A DNA stretch of 64,000 nucleotides from an uncultured Roseburia sp. (GTDB taxonomy: Bacteria > Bacillota > Clostridia > Lachnospirales > Lachnospiraceae), in NCBI GenBank assembly GCA_900550935.1, contig URUD01000008.1, forward strand, positions 8,879 through 72,878. The letters run 5' to 3'. The stretch's first letter is position 1, and each line of letters opens with the position of its first letter. Shown in pieces: positions 1 to 8,238 of the stretch. Made by a program: the position numbers and the translations under genes. The notes under the pieces were generated by a model. It saw only the letters and a program-made list of their open reading frames with translations. It was not told the origin of the DNA and did no database searches.

Positions 1-580
1 CGGTTCCTGACAATACGTTTGCGAACAGACGCAGTGACAATGATACCGGAACTGCGATCTCACTGATCAGGTTGATTGGAAACCAGATCGGCAGCCAGGG
101 TGGTAATGGCGAACACATGTCTTTCCAGATCTGCTTCATCGGTATGTTTTTAAACTGTGTGATGTGGATCAGGAAGAATGTGATAAGACCAAGTGCTAGT
201 GTCGTGCCGTAATCGGCTGTTGGCGGTCTTAAACCAAACAAACCGGATATATTACTCATAAGAATAAAAATGAAGATCGTGCTGATGTAATTCACGAACT
301 TTGGTCCGGCTACTTTTCCCATGGTTCCCATGACAACTCCGTCGAGTTTCTCAACGATAAGCTCTAGCACATTCTGAAAACCATCCGGAATCTGTGTCGC
401 ATGCTTCATCTTGCGGTTTGCTGCGATGGCAAATACCAGCAGTACCAGCATAACGATGAGTATGCAGACATGCGATGTTGTGATCCAGAGCGTCTGACCA
501 AACAACTCATAGGAAAAGATCCCATGTATCATAAAGTCAATGTTATCTGCACTGGATGACATCAAAATTGCGTTACTCAC
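1..580 (-). CDS. atpB: ATP synthase F0 subunit a (partial, 3' end outside window)
   Basis: Membrane subunit a of the F-type ATP synthase, which forms the proton half-channels beside the c-ring. The reading frame is open from a GTG at 580 to the window edge (193 codons seen). The GTG is preceded by an AGGAGGTG ribosome site. Translation gives several hydrophobic segments and family-typical stretches such as PDGFQNVLEL, MGKVAGPKFVNY and, near the edge, SLSLRLFAN, which contains the arginine of the subunit-a channel motif. It follows the AtpZ and AtpI genes on the same strand, the usual order at the head of an atp operon. The C-terminal end is not visible. Confidence 0.93.
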   Translation of the reverse strand, partial: MSNAILMSSSADNIDFMIHGIFSYELFGQTLWITTSHVCILIVMLVLLVFAIAANRKMKHATQIPDGFQNVLELIVEKLDGVVMGTMGKVAGPKFVNYISTIFIFILMSNISGLFGLRPPTADYGTTLALGLITFFLIHITQFKNIPMKQIWKDMCSPLPPWLPIWFPINLISEIAVPVSLSLRLFANVLSGT

Positions 581-593
581 AATTTCACCTCCT

Positions 594-1028
594 TCAAGCA
601 GAGTGATTTGTTTCCTTATCTGAGGACACTTCATCTCCCTCTTGTAGTTTTGCTATTGCTTTATGAATGAAAGGCTGAAGATATGCAGATACCTTTAAGC
701 CCAACACACCGATAAATGCGGTAATCAGATTACCCAGATTCCATTTCATCATAAGGAAGAAAACGATGACCACGACTACATAGCGCAGTACTGATTTGGC
801 GATAATCTTTGCCTTTGCGTGTGACTCCCCATAGATCTGAACCGAATCTTCTAATACAATGGCGATATTGATCGCCATTCCACAGGCAAGTGCGATCCCA
901 ATGATAAGTCCCGTCGTATAATGCAGTCTGTCTGTCACAAACCATACGCCGAGCAGTTCCACGACGCATCCATATACCAGGATTCCCAAAACAAGTCCCG
1001 GCAATGCGTTATTTATTCTTCTTAACAT
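594..1028 (-). CDS. AtpI-like ATP synthase accessory membrane protein
   Basis: A 144-residue protein with about four hydrophobic segments, placed between AtpZ and subunit a. This fits the AtpI/ATP synthase I family thought to help assemble the c-ring or stabilise the complex. A longer frame reaches 1091, but the ATG at 1028 is preferred: the ATG at 1049 has no ribosome site, while GGCGGTAGCGAAG lies before 1028. This start overlaps the end of the upstream AtpZ gene by 20 bases, so translation is probably coupled. The C-terminus is charged (SSDKETNHSA). The assignment rests mainly on position and membrane topology. Confidence 0.7.
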   Translation of the reverse strand: MLRRINNALPGLVLGILVYGCVVELLGVWFVTDRLHYTTGLIIGIALACGMAINIAIVLEDSVQIYGESHAKAKIIAKSVLRYVVVVIVFFLMMKWNLGNLITAFIGVLGLKVSAYLQPFIHKAIAKLQEGDEVSSDKETNHSA

Positions 1029-1251
1029 CTTCGCTACCGCCCTGTCCATAGATTTTTTTTGCCATTTTAAAGATATTGGTAAAACCGGCAAGTGCTCCCA
1101 CGATAAACAGAGGAACTGTAATCACTGGTATCCCATATTTCCTGCCCAGCCAGACTCCAAACATGGTACACATGAAGATCGGAACGATCATATTTAATCC
1201 AAACTGCAGGATCAGGGTCAGACACTGAAATATTTTCTGGTTTTTTCCCAC
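1009..1251 (-). CDS. atpZ: AtpZ/AtpI family F0 accessory protein
   Basis: An 80-residue protein with two hydrophobic helices (LILQFGLNMIVPIFMCTMFG and VPLFIVGALAGFTNIF) joined by a short basic loop with GRKYG. This is the usual form of the AtpZ family, which sits at the head of Firmicutes atp operons and has been linked to Mg2+ or Ca2+ handling and to ATP synthase assembly. The start is GTG at 1251 with an AAAGGG-like site. It overlaps the following AtpI-like gene. Its likely site is the cytoplasmic membrane. Confidence 0.75.
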   Translation of the reverse strand: MGKNQKIFQCLTLILQFGLNMIVPIFMCTMFGVWLGRKYGIPVITVPLFIVGALAGFTNIFKMAKKIYGQGGSEDVKKNK

Positions 1252-1283
1252 TGCGATACCCTTTCTATTATAACATTTTTCGA

Positions 1284-1769
1284 CTATAATTCCATCTCTA
1301 TTTTTCGATTTGTGTGAACATATTGCACCAGTTCAACCCCTGCTGCACGCAGCATCCGTTTCGATGCCGTCACTGCCGGAGTGCCGTCATATTTGTCACT
1401 GTCATAGACCAGACGGCGGATCCCTGACTGTATGATTGCCTTCGCACATTCATTGCACGGGAACAGGGTCACATACATGGTTGCTCCATCCAGACTGCCT
1501 CCGCGGTAATTTAAAATTGCGTTCAGCTCACTGTGCGTTGTATAAAAATATTTATTTTCTAACGGATCTCCCTCGCGTTCCCACGGAAATTCATCATCGG
1601 AACAGCCGATTGGGAAACCGTTATAACCCATGGAAAGTATTTTATGATCCGGACTTACGATGCAGGCTCCCACCTGCGTGTTTGGATCTTTTGAGCGCAT
1701 CCCGGATAATGTGGCAACTCCCATAAAGTATTCATCCCAGCTGATATAGCCTTCTCTCTTGCCGCTCAT
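1284..1769 (-). CDS. Deoxycytidylate (dCMP) deaminase, ComEB-like
   Basis: Zinc-dependent deamination of dCMP to dUMP, the precursor of dTMP. The 161-residue protein has the cytidine deaminase zinc site: HSELNAIL (H-x-E) and PCNECAKAI (P-C-x-x-C). The N-terminal WDEYFMGVATLSGMRSKDP is typical of the ComEB/dCMP deaminase group. An ATG at 1790 overlaps the upp stop codon (TAATG), but a GGAGGG site lies just before the second ATG at 1769, so that start is chosen. It forms a pyrimidine-salvage pair with the upstream upp gene and precedes the atp operon. Confidence 0.9.
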   Translation of the reverse strand: MSGKREGYISWDEYFMGVATLSGMRSKDPNTQVGACIVSPDHKILSMGYNGFPIGCSDDEFPWEREGDPLENKYFYTTHSELNAILNYRGGSLDGATMYVTLFPCNECAKAIIQSGIRRLVYDSDKYDGTPAVTASKRMLRAAGVELVQYVHTNRKIEMEL

Positions 1770-1789
1770 ACTTTTCCCTCCTGCTGTCA

Positions 1790-2419
1790 TTACTTTGTGC
1801 CGAAAATACGGTCTCCGGCATCACCAAGTCCCGGAACAATATAGCCGTGCTCATTCAGATGATCATCTAATGCTCCGATATAAACATCTACATCAGGATG
1901 CTCTTCCTGCATCTTTTTTACTCCCTCCGGTGCTGCAATAATGCACATCAGACGAATATTTTTTACACCCTTTTCTTTTAACATGTGGATTGCTGCTGCG
2001 GAAGAGCCGCCAGTTGCAAGCATCGGGTCTACGACAAAGACTTCTCTGTTTGCACAGTCATCTGGCAATTTGCAGTAATACTCGACCGGCTCCAAAGTCT
2101 CCGGGTCTCTGTAAAGTCCGATATGTCCTACTTTTGCAGCCGGTATCATCGCAAGCATGCCATCTACCATACCAAGTCCGGCACGTAAGATTGGTACAAC
2201 TGCAAGTTTCTTTCCTTTTAATTCTTTTACTGTTGCCTTGCAGATCGGTGTTTCGATCTCAACATCTGCAAGTTTTAAATCTCTGGTTGCCTCGTAACAC
2301 ATTAACATCGCAACCTCACTGACTAAGGTTCTGAAATCCTTAGAACCGGTGTCCTCTCTTCTCATAATACCGATTTTATGCTGGATCAATGGGTGATCCA
2401 TAACCACTATTTTTCCCAT
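1790..2419 (-). CDS. upp: Uracil phosphoribosyltransferase
   Basis: Salvage enzyme that converts uracil and PRPP to UMP. Its 209 residues are the normal length for the family. The PRPP-binding loop is visible as VFVVDPMLATGGSSAAA, and the N-terminal stretch HPLIQHKIGIMRREDT and the C-terminal GLGDAGDRIFGTK are characteristic. The start at 2419 lies within the end of the upstream phosphatase-like gene (13-base overlap), and the stop overlaps an ATG of the dCMP deaminase frame, so these genes are probably co-translated. Confidence 0.97.
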   Translation of the reverse strand: MGKIVVMDHPLIQHKIGIMRREDTGSKDFRTLVSEVAMLMCYEATRDLKLADVEIETPICKATVKELKGKKLAVVPILRAGLGMVDGMLAMIPAAKVGHIGLYRDPETLEPVEYYCKLPDDCANREVFVVDPMLATGGSSAAAIHMLKEKGVKNIRLMCIIAAPEGVKKMQEEHPDVDVYIGALDDHLNEHGYIVPGLGDAGDRIFGTK

Positions 2420-2904
2420 GTCTGTTCTTCCTCTCTTTCTTCTTCCTGCTCTGCTTCATTTAATAAAGCGGCAAGTTTTTTGATGCTTTTGCGCATCGTC
2501 TCATAGCATAATCCATAGGACTGTAACGTACCACCATATGGATCTAAGATCTCCAGTTCATCACCGACAAGTTCTGTCAGCACCTGCACATTGTCCGGAT
2601 CAGCGTTTTCATACTTTTCCAGTATTTTTTCACGCTGTACCTGCTCCATTACAAGTACAAGAGTATCCTCCGTGAAATCCTCCTCTGTCAACTGTTTTGA
2701 CATGTAAGATTCCATGTTGATCCCATTGCTTATCATAACAGCTTCTGCTTTCTGGTTCAATGGCTCGGGAAATAATACCACAAGTCCCCTCGCCTCTACT
2801 TCAACCGGATATTTTAACGCATACTCCTTTAAAATCCCCATTGCCATCGGCGCGCGGCAGGTCCCGCTCTCCGCAGCAAATACTACTCTGTTGTATCGTT
2901 TCAT
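2407..2904 (-). CDS. LMW protein tyrosine phosphatase-like protein, catalytic Cys replaced
   Basis: A 165-residue protein with the low-molecular-weight phosphotyrosine phosphatase fold, but probably not an active phosphatase. The P-loop, normally C-x5-R-[ST], reads A-E-S-G-T-C-R-A: residue 11 is Ala where the nucleophilic Cys should be, while the loop Arg (17) and the DPYGG motif carrying the general-acid Asp are kept. The start at 2904 follows a GGAGA site; an upstream extension into the preceding gene is rejected. The C-terminus is very acidic. The gene lies between the tRNA t6A gene and upp, a place where Firmicutes often carry an LMW phosphatase. It might bind phosphoproteins or arsenate-like ligands without catalysis. 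Confidence 0.8.
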   Translation of the reverse strand: MKRYNRVVFAAESGTCRAPMAMGILKEYALKYPVEVEARGLVVLFPEPLNQKAEAVMISNGINMESYMSKQLTEEDFTEDTLVLVMEQVQREKILEKYENADPDNVQVLTELVGDELEILDPYGGTLQSYGLCYETMRKSIKKLAALLNEAEQEEEREEEQTWEK

Positions 2905-2918
2905 GCCTGTCTCCATTC

Positions 2919-3971
2919 TTAAACCGTCAAAACCTGATGTCCTGCTGCTTTCATCAGACGGTTCATGATAGCCTGTCCGATCCGTGGGGTGGAAAAACTC
3001 TCGGAATAGATCGCTCCTACTTCCCACTCGTCAAACTCCCTCAATATCTGGTAAAGATGTCTTGCAATGCCATCTTCATCGGTTCTCGAACCGATGCTTA
3101 CCACATAGTCTGCCTGATAGCTTCCCTTTGTCTCATCTGTTGCTATCACACCGACTTTTATTCCCTGTGCCTGTTTTTCCTGCACAAGTTCATTGATCTT
3201 TGCGACCACGGCAGCCTCTTTTCCCTCCACCAATACCAGATCTGCCTTTGGTGCATAATGTTTATATTTCATGCCCGGTGCTTTTGGCTTCTTATTGGAA
3301 GTCGATGCGATAATCCCGGGATCGATGCGTACCTCTTTTCCTAATACATCCTCTAACATCTCTTTTGTGATGTAACCCGGACGTAAGATCATCGGTACTT
3401 CTTCGCTCAGGTCGATGATCGTAGACTCAATGCCAATGCCCACTGCACCCCCGTCTAAGATCATGGATATCTTTCCGGCAAGGTCTTCCTCTACATGTGC
3501 TGCTAACGTTGGGCTCGGTCTTCCTGAGGTATTGGCACTCGGTGCTGCGATCATGCATCCACTCTCCCGGATCAGGGATAATGCGATCGGATGATTTGGC
3601 ATACGGATCGCAACGGTATCCATGCCGCCTGTCGTGGCATATGGCACACGATCATTTTTCCAGACAATCATGGTAAGCGGTCCCGGCCAGAACGCATCCG
3701 CAAGCACTTTGGCCTCTTTGGGTACTTCTTTTGCGATCGATACCAGCTGCTCGAACTCGCAGATATGCACGATCAGCGGATTATCTGACGGTCTGCCTTT
3801 TGCCTCGTAAATCTTTTTGGAAGCCTCCGGTCTTAGTGCATCTGCGCCAAGTCCGTATACGGTTTCCGTAGGAAATGCTACAAGACCGCCCTGTCTGATG
3901 ATCTCGGCAGCCTCTGCCATTGCATTTTGATCTATATTGTTACTGTCTATTTTTACTGTCTTTGTCTGCAT
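2919..3971 (-). CDS. ywlC: L-threonylcarbamoyladenylate synthase (Sua5/YwlC)
   Basis: Makes threonylcarbamoyl-AMP from threonine, bicarbonate and ATP, the first step of the t6A37 tRNA modification. The 350 residues match the long Sua5 form: a YrdC domain (residues about 15-200) with GGLVAFPTETVYGLGADA and IAAPSANTSGRPSPT, then a linker with PGMKYKHYAPKA and a C-terminal Sua5 domain. The second ATG (3971) is preferred because GAGGGGA lies 8 bases upstream; the first ATG (3977) is too close to that site. It is the first gene of the operon running toward upp and atp. Confidence 0.95.
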   Translation of the reverse strand: MQTKTVKIDSNNIDQNAMAEAAEIIRQGGLVAFPTETVYGLGADALRPEASKKIYEAKGRPSDNPLIVHICEFEQLVSIAKEVPKEAKVLADAFWPGPLTMIVWKNDRVPYATTGGMDTVAIRMPNHPIALSLIRESGCMIAAPSANTSGRPSPTLAAHVEEDLAGKISMILDGGAVGIGIESTIIDLSEEVPMILRPGYITKEMLEDVLGKEVRIDPGIIASTSNKKPKAPGMKYKHYAPKADLVLVEGKEAAVVAKINELVQEKQAQGIKVGVIATDETKGSYQADYVVSIGSRTDEDGIARHLYQILREFDEWEVGAIYSESFSTPRIGQAIMNRLMKAAGHQVLTV

Positions 3972-4111
3972 GTTCATTTCCCCTCAAACAAACTTTATAC
4001 GGAGTAATTATCTCACAAAACCCCGAAATAGGCAACACACTTGCCATGTTTTTCTAAATGTGGCATAATTATAAGTACTGCAATATTTTCTTAAACAGGA
4101 AAGGGGATCCC

Positions 4112-5149
4112 ATGAAAATTACAAAATCTGATTTTGGTACCACGAACACAGGAGAAAATATTCATTTATATCATATGGAAAATAACAGCGGTGCTTACGT
4201 CGAAATCATTGATTACGGCTGCCGCCTTGTAAAGATCGTCGTTCCGGATCGCAATGAGAATATGACTGATGTCTGTCTGGGTCTTGACACCATTGATGGT
4301 TACGAAAATGACCAGTCCAGCCTCGGCGCTGTGGTCGGACGTGTTGCAAACCGGATCAAGGACGGTAAATTTACTTTAAATGGAAAACAATATCAGCTTG
4401 CCGTAAACTGCGGCACCAACCATCTACACGGCGGTATCGTCGGATATGCCTCCAAGCCGTGGGATGCTAAGATCAAAGATGATAAATTATGTCTGACCAT
4501 GCAGTCCGCCGACGGAGAAGAAGGGTATCCCGGCAATCTGACACTGACCGTTACCTACAGCTGGTCCGAGGACAATGAGCTTTCAATCCTCTATGAAGCA
4601 TCTACCGATGCAGACACACTGCTCAATGTGACCAACCACGGTTATTTCAATTTAAATGGTGCAGGAAGCGGAGATGTCTTCTCGCACGAACTTTTTATTG
4701 ATGCGGATATGATCACGGAACTGGATGATTCGCAGGCTCCTACCGGTGTTTTTCTTCCAGTCGATGGTACACCTTTCGATTTCCGTACCATGCACACGAT
4801 CGGAAAATTCATGCATTCCGATTATGAGCAGTATCATAAATTCGGTACTTATGACCACAATTTTATCATTAACGGTACAGGCTTACGCGAGGCAGCCGTA
4901 TTGCAGTCAAAAGAAAGCGGCATCCGCATGACCTGTTTTACCGACATGCCGGGCATGCAGCTTTACGTCCCGCGCCAGCCGATCGAACAGCCGGGCAAGG
5001 GCGGTGTCATCTACAACAGTGGAACCAGCGTATGTTTGGAAACCCAGTACTTCCCAGATGCTATCAACCACGAGAATTTCCCCAGCATCGTGCTGCATCC
5101 GGGAGATGCGTTCCGCTCCAAAACGCTCTACCATTTTTCAACATTTTAG
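4112..5149 (+). CDS. galM: Aldose 1-epimerase (galactose mutarotase)
   Basis: Interconverts alpha and beta anomers of galactose or glucose. The 345-residue protein has family motifs: GRVANRIKDGKF, NHLHGG with a catalytic His, VTNHGYFNLNG with the second His, and FMHSDYEQYHKFGTYDHNF; a C-terminal CLETQYFPDAINH carries the expected catalytic Glu. The start at 4112 follows AGGAAAGGGGATCCC. The gene is transcribed alone on the plus strand, away from the ywlC operon. No other galactose gene is next to it, although a galactan-degrading enzyme lies further along at 28321-32058. Confidence 0.95.
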   Translation: MKITKSDFGTTNTGENIHLYHMENNSGAYVEIIDYGCRLVKIVVPDRNENMTDVCLGLDTIDGYENDQSSLGAVVGRVANRIKDGKFTLNGKQYQLAVNCGTNHLHGGIVGYASKPWDAKIKDDKLCLTMQSADGEEGYPGNLTLTVTYSWSEDNELSILYEASTDADTLLNVTNHGYFNLNGAGSGDVFSHELFIDADMITELDDSQAPTGVFLPVDGTPFDFRTMHTIGKFMHSDYEQYHKFGTYDHNFIINGTGLREAAVLQSKESGIRMTCFTDMPGMQLYVPRQPIEQPGKGGVIYNSGTSVCLETQYFPDAINHENFPSIVLHPGDAFRSKTLYHFSTF

Positions 5150-5189
5150 ATTCCTTTGTATTGATTTTTGCACACGGATTTTTGCCATT

Positions 5190-5218
5190 TTGACTTGTAA
5201 TACCGCTTCTTTTGTATT
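5190..5218 (+). promoter_or_regulatory. Candidate promoter of the ferredoxin gene
   Basis: TTGACT (5190-5195) is followed at 17 bases by TGTATT (5213-5218), or at 19 bases by TATTAA. Either fits a sigma-A type promoter for the ferredoxin gene. Position and sequence only. Confidence 0.45.
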
Positions 5219-5231
5219 AAAATAATTAAAA

Positions 5232-5269
5232 GCTATCGAAGCGGTAGCAGCACTATCCTCGTGATAGTG
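5232..5269 (+). promoter_or_regulatory. Two tandem hairpins in the ferredoxin leader
   Basis: GCTATC-GAAGC-GGTAGC (5232-5248) and CACTATC-CTCGT-GATAGTG (5251-5269) form two short stem-loops between the promoter and the ribosome site. There is no U-run after them, so they are more likely to stabilise the transcript than to end it. Confidence 0.45.
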
Positions 5270-5305
5270 AGTCTTGATTCTATTTTAATTAAGGAGGGAA
5301 TACAA

Positions 5306-5476
5306 ATGGCATTCGTAATTTCTGATTCTTGCGTTAGCTGTGGTACATGTGAGCCAGAGTGTCCAGTAGGAGCAATTTCTCAGGGAGACGGACAGTTCGT
5401 TATCGACGCTGGTTCTTGCGTTAGCTGCGGAACATGCGCAGGCGTTTGTCCTACAGGAGCAATCAGTGAGGAATAA
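5306..5476 (+). CDS. 2[4Fe-4S] ferredoxin
   Basis: A 56-residue clostridial-type ferredoxin, a soluble low-potential electron carrier. Two near-identical halves each carry CVSCGTCxxxCPxGAIS, eight cysteines in all, which bind two [4Fe-4S] clusters. The start at 5306 follows AAGGAGGG. The gene stands alone with its own promoter, structured leader and a strong terminator, consistent with high expression. Likely partners are pyruvate:ferredoxin oxidoreductase, hydrogenase and Rnf, none of which is in the window. Confidence 0.97.
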   Translation: MAFVISDSCVSCGTCEPECPVGAISQGDGQFVIDAGSCVSCGTCAGVCPTGAISEE

Positions 5477-5501
5477 TCCTTGTGTACTTAAAAAGCGAGC
5501 A

Positions 5502-5542
5502 AAAATACCGGAATTCCATTTACTGGAGTTCCGGTATTTTTT
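5502..5542 (+). terminator. Rho-independent terminator after the ferredoxin gene
   Basis: A 12-base perfect stem AAAATACCGGAA / TTCCGGTATTTT with a further inner TCCA/TGGA pairing, followed by a T-run. Because both flanks are A/T tracts it may also end the ureD transcript from the other side. Confidence 0.9.
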
Positions 5543-5560
5543 GTTCTAAATAATAGTTCC

Positions 5561-6397
5561 CTAAAATTTGCGGATCCGCACCGCTTCTTTTCCCAGAATA
5601 TTCCTGCGCAGGATATCCCAGACTCTGTGCATCTCTTCAAACACTGCATACGCATGGTTTCCCAATATCTTGATCACCAGAAGTTTTTCTGTGACCAGAC
5701 TGACGCCCAATATGCCATCCTCATATACTGCACATTCCTCTGCCAGACGTTCTGCAAGTGTTTCATCACATGCTCCTGCATAAGCATAAATCGTGGCGGC
5801 ATACACATAGCCTCTCATACACTGCAGATTCCGGATGTCCGTCTCCCGCGGATCGATCACCATTTTATCCACAATAACCGGCTTTCCATCCATATACAAA
5901 AAAGTCTGTGATGCATATCGTTCAAACTGGAACACCTCGCCGCGCAACGCCCGCCCTGCCGACAGGATATCCCAGGTGAGCAGCGTCGAATCTTTGCTCA
6001 GATAAAAATGGTTTTCCTGCGAAAACATCGAATCGGCATAAGGAATGATCTCGTCCGGACAGTACTCTAACACGCTTCCCTTTTCCAGATGAAACAGATT
6101 CTTCTGGCGTGCGGCCGGGGCGTTTTCATCCCGTCTCTTATAAATCTTGGTTGCAGACGGTGTGCCAATCCATGCCTTTGCACCAGTTTTTACGGTTACC
6201 TCTATTTTAAAATTATCATAATCCAGCACGCCTCCACTCGGATTTAGCAGATACAAAAATACCGTGCCGTCATCATCCTGATAAAAAGGCGTCATTACCT
6301 GCAGCGGCAGTTTATAAAACTGTTTTTCAATATAGCTCTCCTGTCCGCCACTCTCTTTTTTCCCGATTTCAAGCCAAATTTCTCCGTTGTACTCCAT
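5561..6397 (-). CDS. ureD: Urease accessory protein UreD
   Basis: Scaffold protein that binds apo-urease and, with UreF and UreG, delivers nickel to the active site. At 278 residues it has family-like features: AWIGTPSATKIYK (the TPSATK-type motif), ENHFYLSKDSTLLTWDILSAGRALRGE and RYASQTFLYMDGKPVIVDKM. It is the last gene of the minus-strand urease operon, 18 bases after ureG. The placement of ureD at the 3' end (ureABCEFGD) is common in Firmicutes. The N-terminus is short compared with proteobacterial UreD. Confidence 0.93.
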   Translation of the reverse strand: MEYNGEIWLEIGKKESGGQESYIEKQFYKLPLQVMTPFYQDDDGTVFLYLLNPSGGVLDYDNFKIEVTVKTGAKAWIGTPSATKIYKRRDENAPAARQKNLFHLEKGSVLEYCPDEIIPYADSMFSQENHFYLSKDSTLLTWDILSAGRALRGEVFQFERYASQTFLYMDGKPVIVDKMVIDPRETDIRNLQCMRGYVYAATIYAYAGACDETLAERLAEECAVYEDGILGVSLVTEKLLVIKILGNHAYAVFEEMHRVWDILRRNILGKEAVRIRKF

Positions 6398-6415
6398 ACG
6401 CCCATCACCAGCCTT

Positions 6416-7030
6416 TTATTTTAAATCTTCAAAGAGCATGTCTTTTTTTATCCATGCAATGATATGGTCTAATCCGGTTCCATCATACAGATTGGTAAAT
6501 ACATACGGCTTTTCGCCACGCATCCGTTTCGTATCCTCTTCCATGACATGAAGGTCACTGTGGACATACGGCGCGATATCGATCTTATTGATCACCAGAA
6601 GTTCCGACTGTGTGATACCCGGACCGCCTTTTCGTGGGATCTTTTCTCCCTCGCCCACATCAATGACAAAGATCAGCCCATCCACCAGTTCCGGGCTGAA
6701 CGTTGCGGCCAGATTATCGCCTCCGCTCTCAATAAAAATAAGTTCTATATCCGGAAACCGCTCTAACAGTTCCTCCACCGCATCCAGATTCATGGAAATG
6801 TCTTCCCGGACTGCCGTATGTGGGCATCCGCCCGTCTCGACACCGATGATCCGCTCCGGTGGCAGTGCATTTGCTCTGGTCAATATCTTCTGGTCTTCCT
6901 TGGTATAGATATCATTGGTCACGACACCGATGCTGTAAGTGTCGGACAATCGTTTACATAATTTTTCGATCAGTGCAGTTTTTCCGGAACCAACCGGACC
7001 ACCAACACCGATTTTTATTGTCTTTTTCAT
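6416..7030 (-). CDS. ureG: Urease accessory GTPase UreG
   Basis: SIMIBI-class GTPase that carries nickel to urease and drives maturation by GTP hydrolysis. The 204-residue protein shows the P-loop GVGGPVGSGKTALIEKL at the N-terminus, TNDIYTKEDQ, the nickel-binding GCPHTA (C-P-H), FIESGGDNLAATFSPEL and the guanine-binding NKID. The ATG at 7030 follows a GGAGG site; the longer open frame runs into ureF and is rejected. It lies between ureF and ureD. Confidence 0.97.
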   Translation of the reverse strand: MKKTIKIGVGGPVGSGKTALIEKLCKRLSDTYSIGVVTNDIYTKEDQKILTRANALPPERIIGVETGGCPHTAVREDISMNLDAVEELLERFPDIELIFIESGGDNLAATFSPELVDGLIFVIDVGEGEKIPRKGGPGITQSELLVINKIDIAPYVHSDLHVMEEDTKRMRGEKPYVFTNLYDGTGLDHIIAWIKKDMLFEDLK

Positions 7031-7046
7031 ATGTTGCCTCCATTCT

Positions 7047-7757
7047 TCAGGACATATACAATCTGGAATAAAGCCGCTCATGCTGCATGGATGCAATGTC
7101 CTGTGCCGGGATAAAATTGATGACCTCATGGATCTCTTCGTCCAAAAGCTGCTCCGTCACTTCCAGAATCTGTGAATAAACCGAGTAAAGCATGTTCTGG
7201 CTTTCGGACTGTCCAAGTGGAATGATCTTAATCCCCACCTGCACCAGATTGTTAATGCCATTAAATAAAAATGCCTGCAATGCCTCACGCAGTGGGATTC
7301 CGAAAACGCCTGCCCAGTATCCCGCTGCCACACAGTAGTTTCCCAGCGTTTTGTCCTCTCTTGCCTGTCTGTGACACTCTGCCATCTCCCCTTCGCCAAA
7401 GACCGCCTTTGCCGTCCGAAGGAATGCCTGTCCCATCTTTAAGGATGCCTGCCGGTTTTCTTTTGATAACCGCATCGCTGTGTTTTCACGATCAAGTCTC
7501 ATCCACGCTTCCCAGTCACCCTTCTGCCCCGCTTCGTATGCAAGGCAGAAAGCTTCTCCCTCAAAATGTCTGTAGTTCTGTTTCAGAGTCCAGATGAGGT
7601 ACTCCTTTAGCTCTGCTACCGTTTTTACTTCTCCCCTGCAGATATAGGTTTCCAGACCAAAGGAATGTGAAAATCCACCCACCGGGTAGGTGCTGCCCAT
7701 TACCTGGAACAGCAGCAGCAGACTATCCGTGGTGATGGTGTTCGTGTGCATGTGCAT
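7047..7757 (-). CDS. ureF: Urease accessory protein UreF
   Basis: Part of the UreDFG maturation complex; it acts on the UreG GTPase. The family signature YPVGGFSHSFGLETYI is near the N-terminus, and the rest is helical as expected. The start is uncertain: ATG at 7757 is listed, but a GTG at 7787 and an ATG at 7751 are possible, and none has a strong ribosome site. Every option overlaps the 3' end of ureE (35 bases with the listed start), which implies translational coupling. The overlap is the part that encodes the UreE histidine tail. Confidence 0.92.
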   Translation of the reverse strand: MHMHTNTITTDSLLLLFQVMGSTYPVGGFSHSFGLETYICRGEVKTVAELKEYLIWTLKQNYRHFEGEAFCLAYEAGQKGDWEAWMRLDRENTAMRLSKENRQASLKMGQAFLRTAKAVFGEGEMAECHRQAREDKTLGNYCVAAGYWAGVFGIPLREALQAFLFNGINNLVQVGIKIIPLGQSESQNMLYSVYSQILEVTEQLLDEEIHEVINFIPAQDIASMQHERLYSRLYMS

Positions 7758-8199
7758 GTTCTCTTGCTGATATGTTTGCTCTTTCACCTACGATCCGCCT
7801 CTTTTCTCTTCCATAACTTACTCCCAGTTTTACCAGGATCTGCTCTAAAATGGCATCATAGGGAACAAGGATCTCTTCCCCACAGAAATATGCCTTTTTG
7901 TGCATGTTTCCAATATTGTAACAGGTTTTGCCCCAGCTCCTTACGCCTTCCGGTCTGATGGCAAGGACGTCTTCTTCTGCCGCACGCACCAGAATAACAT
8001 CCTCTTCTCCTGCATATAAGGCATCGCCATCCTCCAGTCTTTGATCTGCTTCTAACGATATTGCTGCCTCATAGCCGTCTCCGGCACAAAATCTCTGGTG
8101 TCCTTTTGCCATCTCTTCCTCTGTGAATTCCACCGTATGAAGTCTTTTTCCGGTCAGATCCAGTTCTTTCGCTTTTCCTGCAATCTTTTCAATCACCAT
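7723..8199 (-). CDS. ureE: Urease accessory nickel chaperone UreE
   Basis: Nickel-binding metallochaperone that supplies Ni2+ to UreG and urease. The 158-residue protein has an N-terminal UreE domain and a nickel-binding C-terminal domain, ending in a histidine-rich tail AREHAHAHEHHHHG that would bind or store several Ni2+ ions. The ATG at 8199 is preceded by GGAGGAG; an ATG at 8214 lies inside that site and is less likely. It sits between ureC and ureF. No nickel transporter is encoded in the window. Confidence 0.94.
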   Translation of the reverse strand: MVIEKIAGKAKELDLTGKRLHTVEFTEEEMAKGHQRFCAGDGYEAAISLEADQRLEDGDALYAGEEDVILVRAAEEDVLAIRPEGVRSWGKTCYNIGNMHKKAYFCGEEILVPYDAILEQILVKLGVSYGREKRRIVGERANISAREHAHAHEHHHHG

Positions 8200-8238
8200 C
8201 TGTTTCTCCTCCATCCCCTTGTTATTTTACAGTTCACT

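Noticed and set aside
730..969. An 79-codon frame inside the AtpI-like gene
   Set aside because: It is a shadow frame of the AtpI-like gene with no ribosome site and an unlikely composition.
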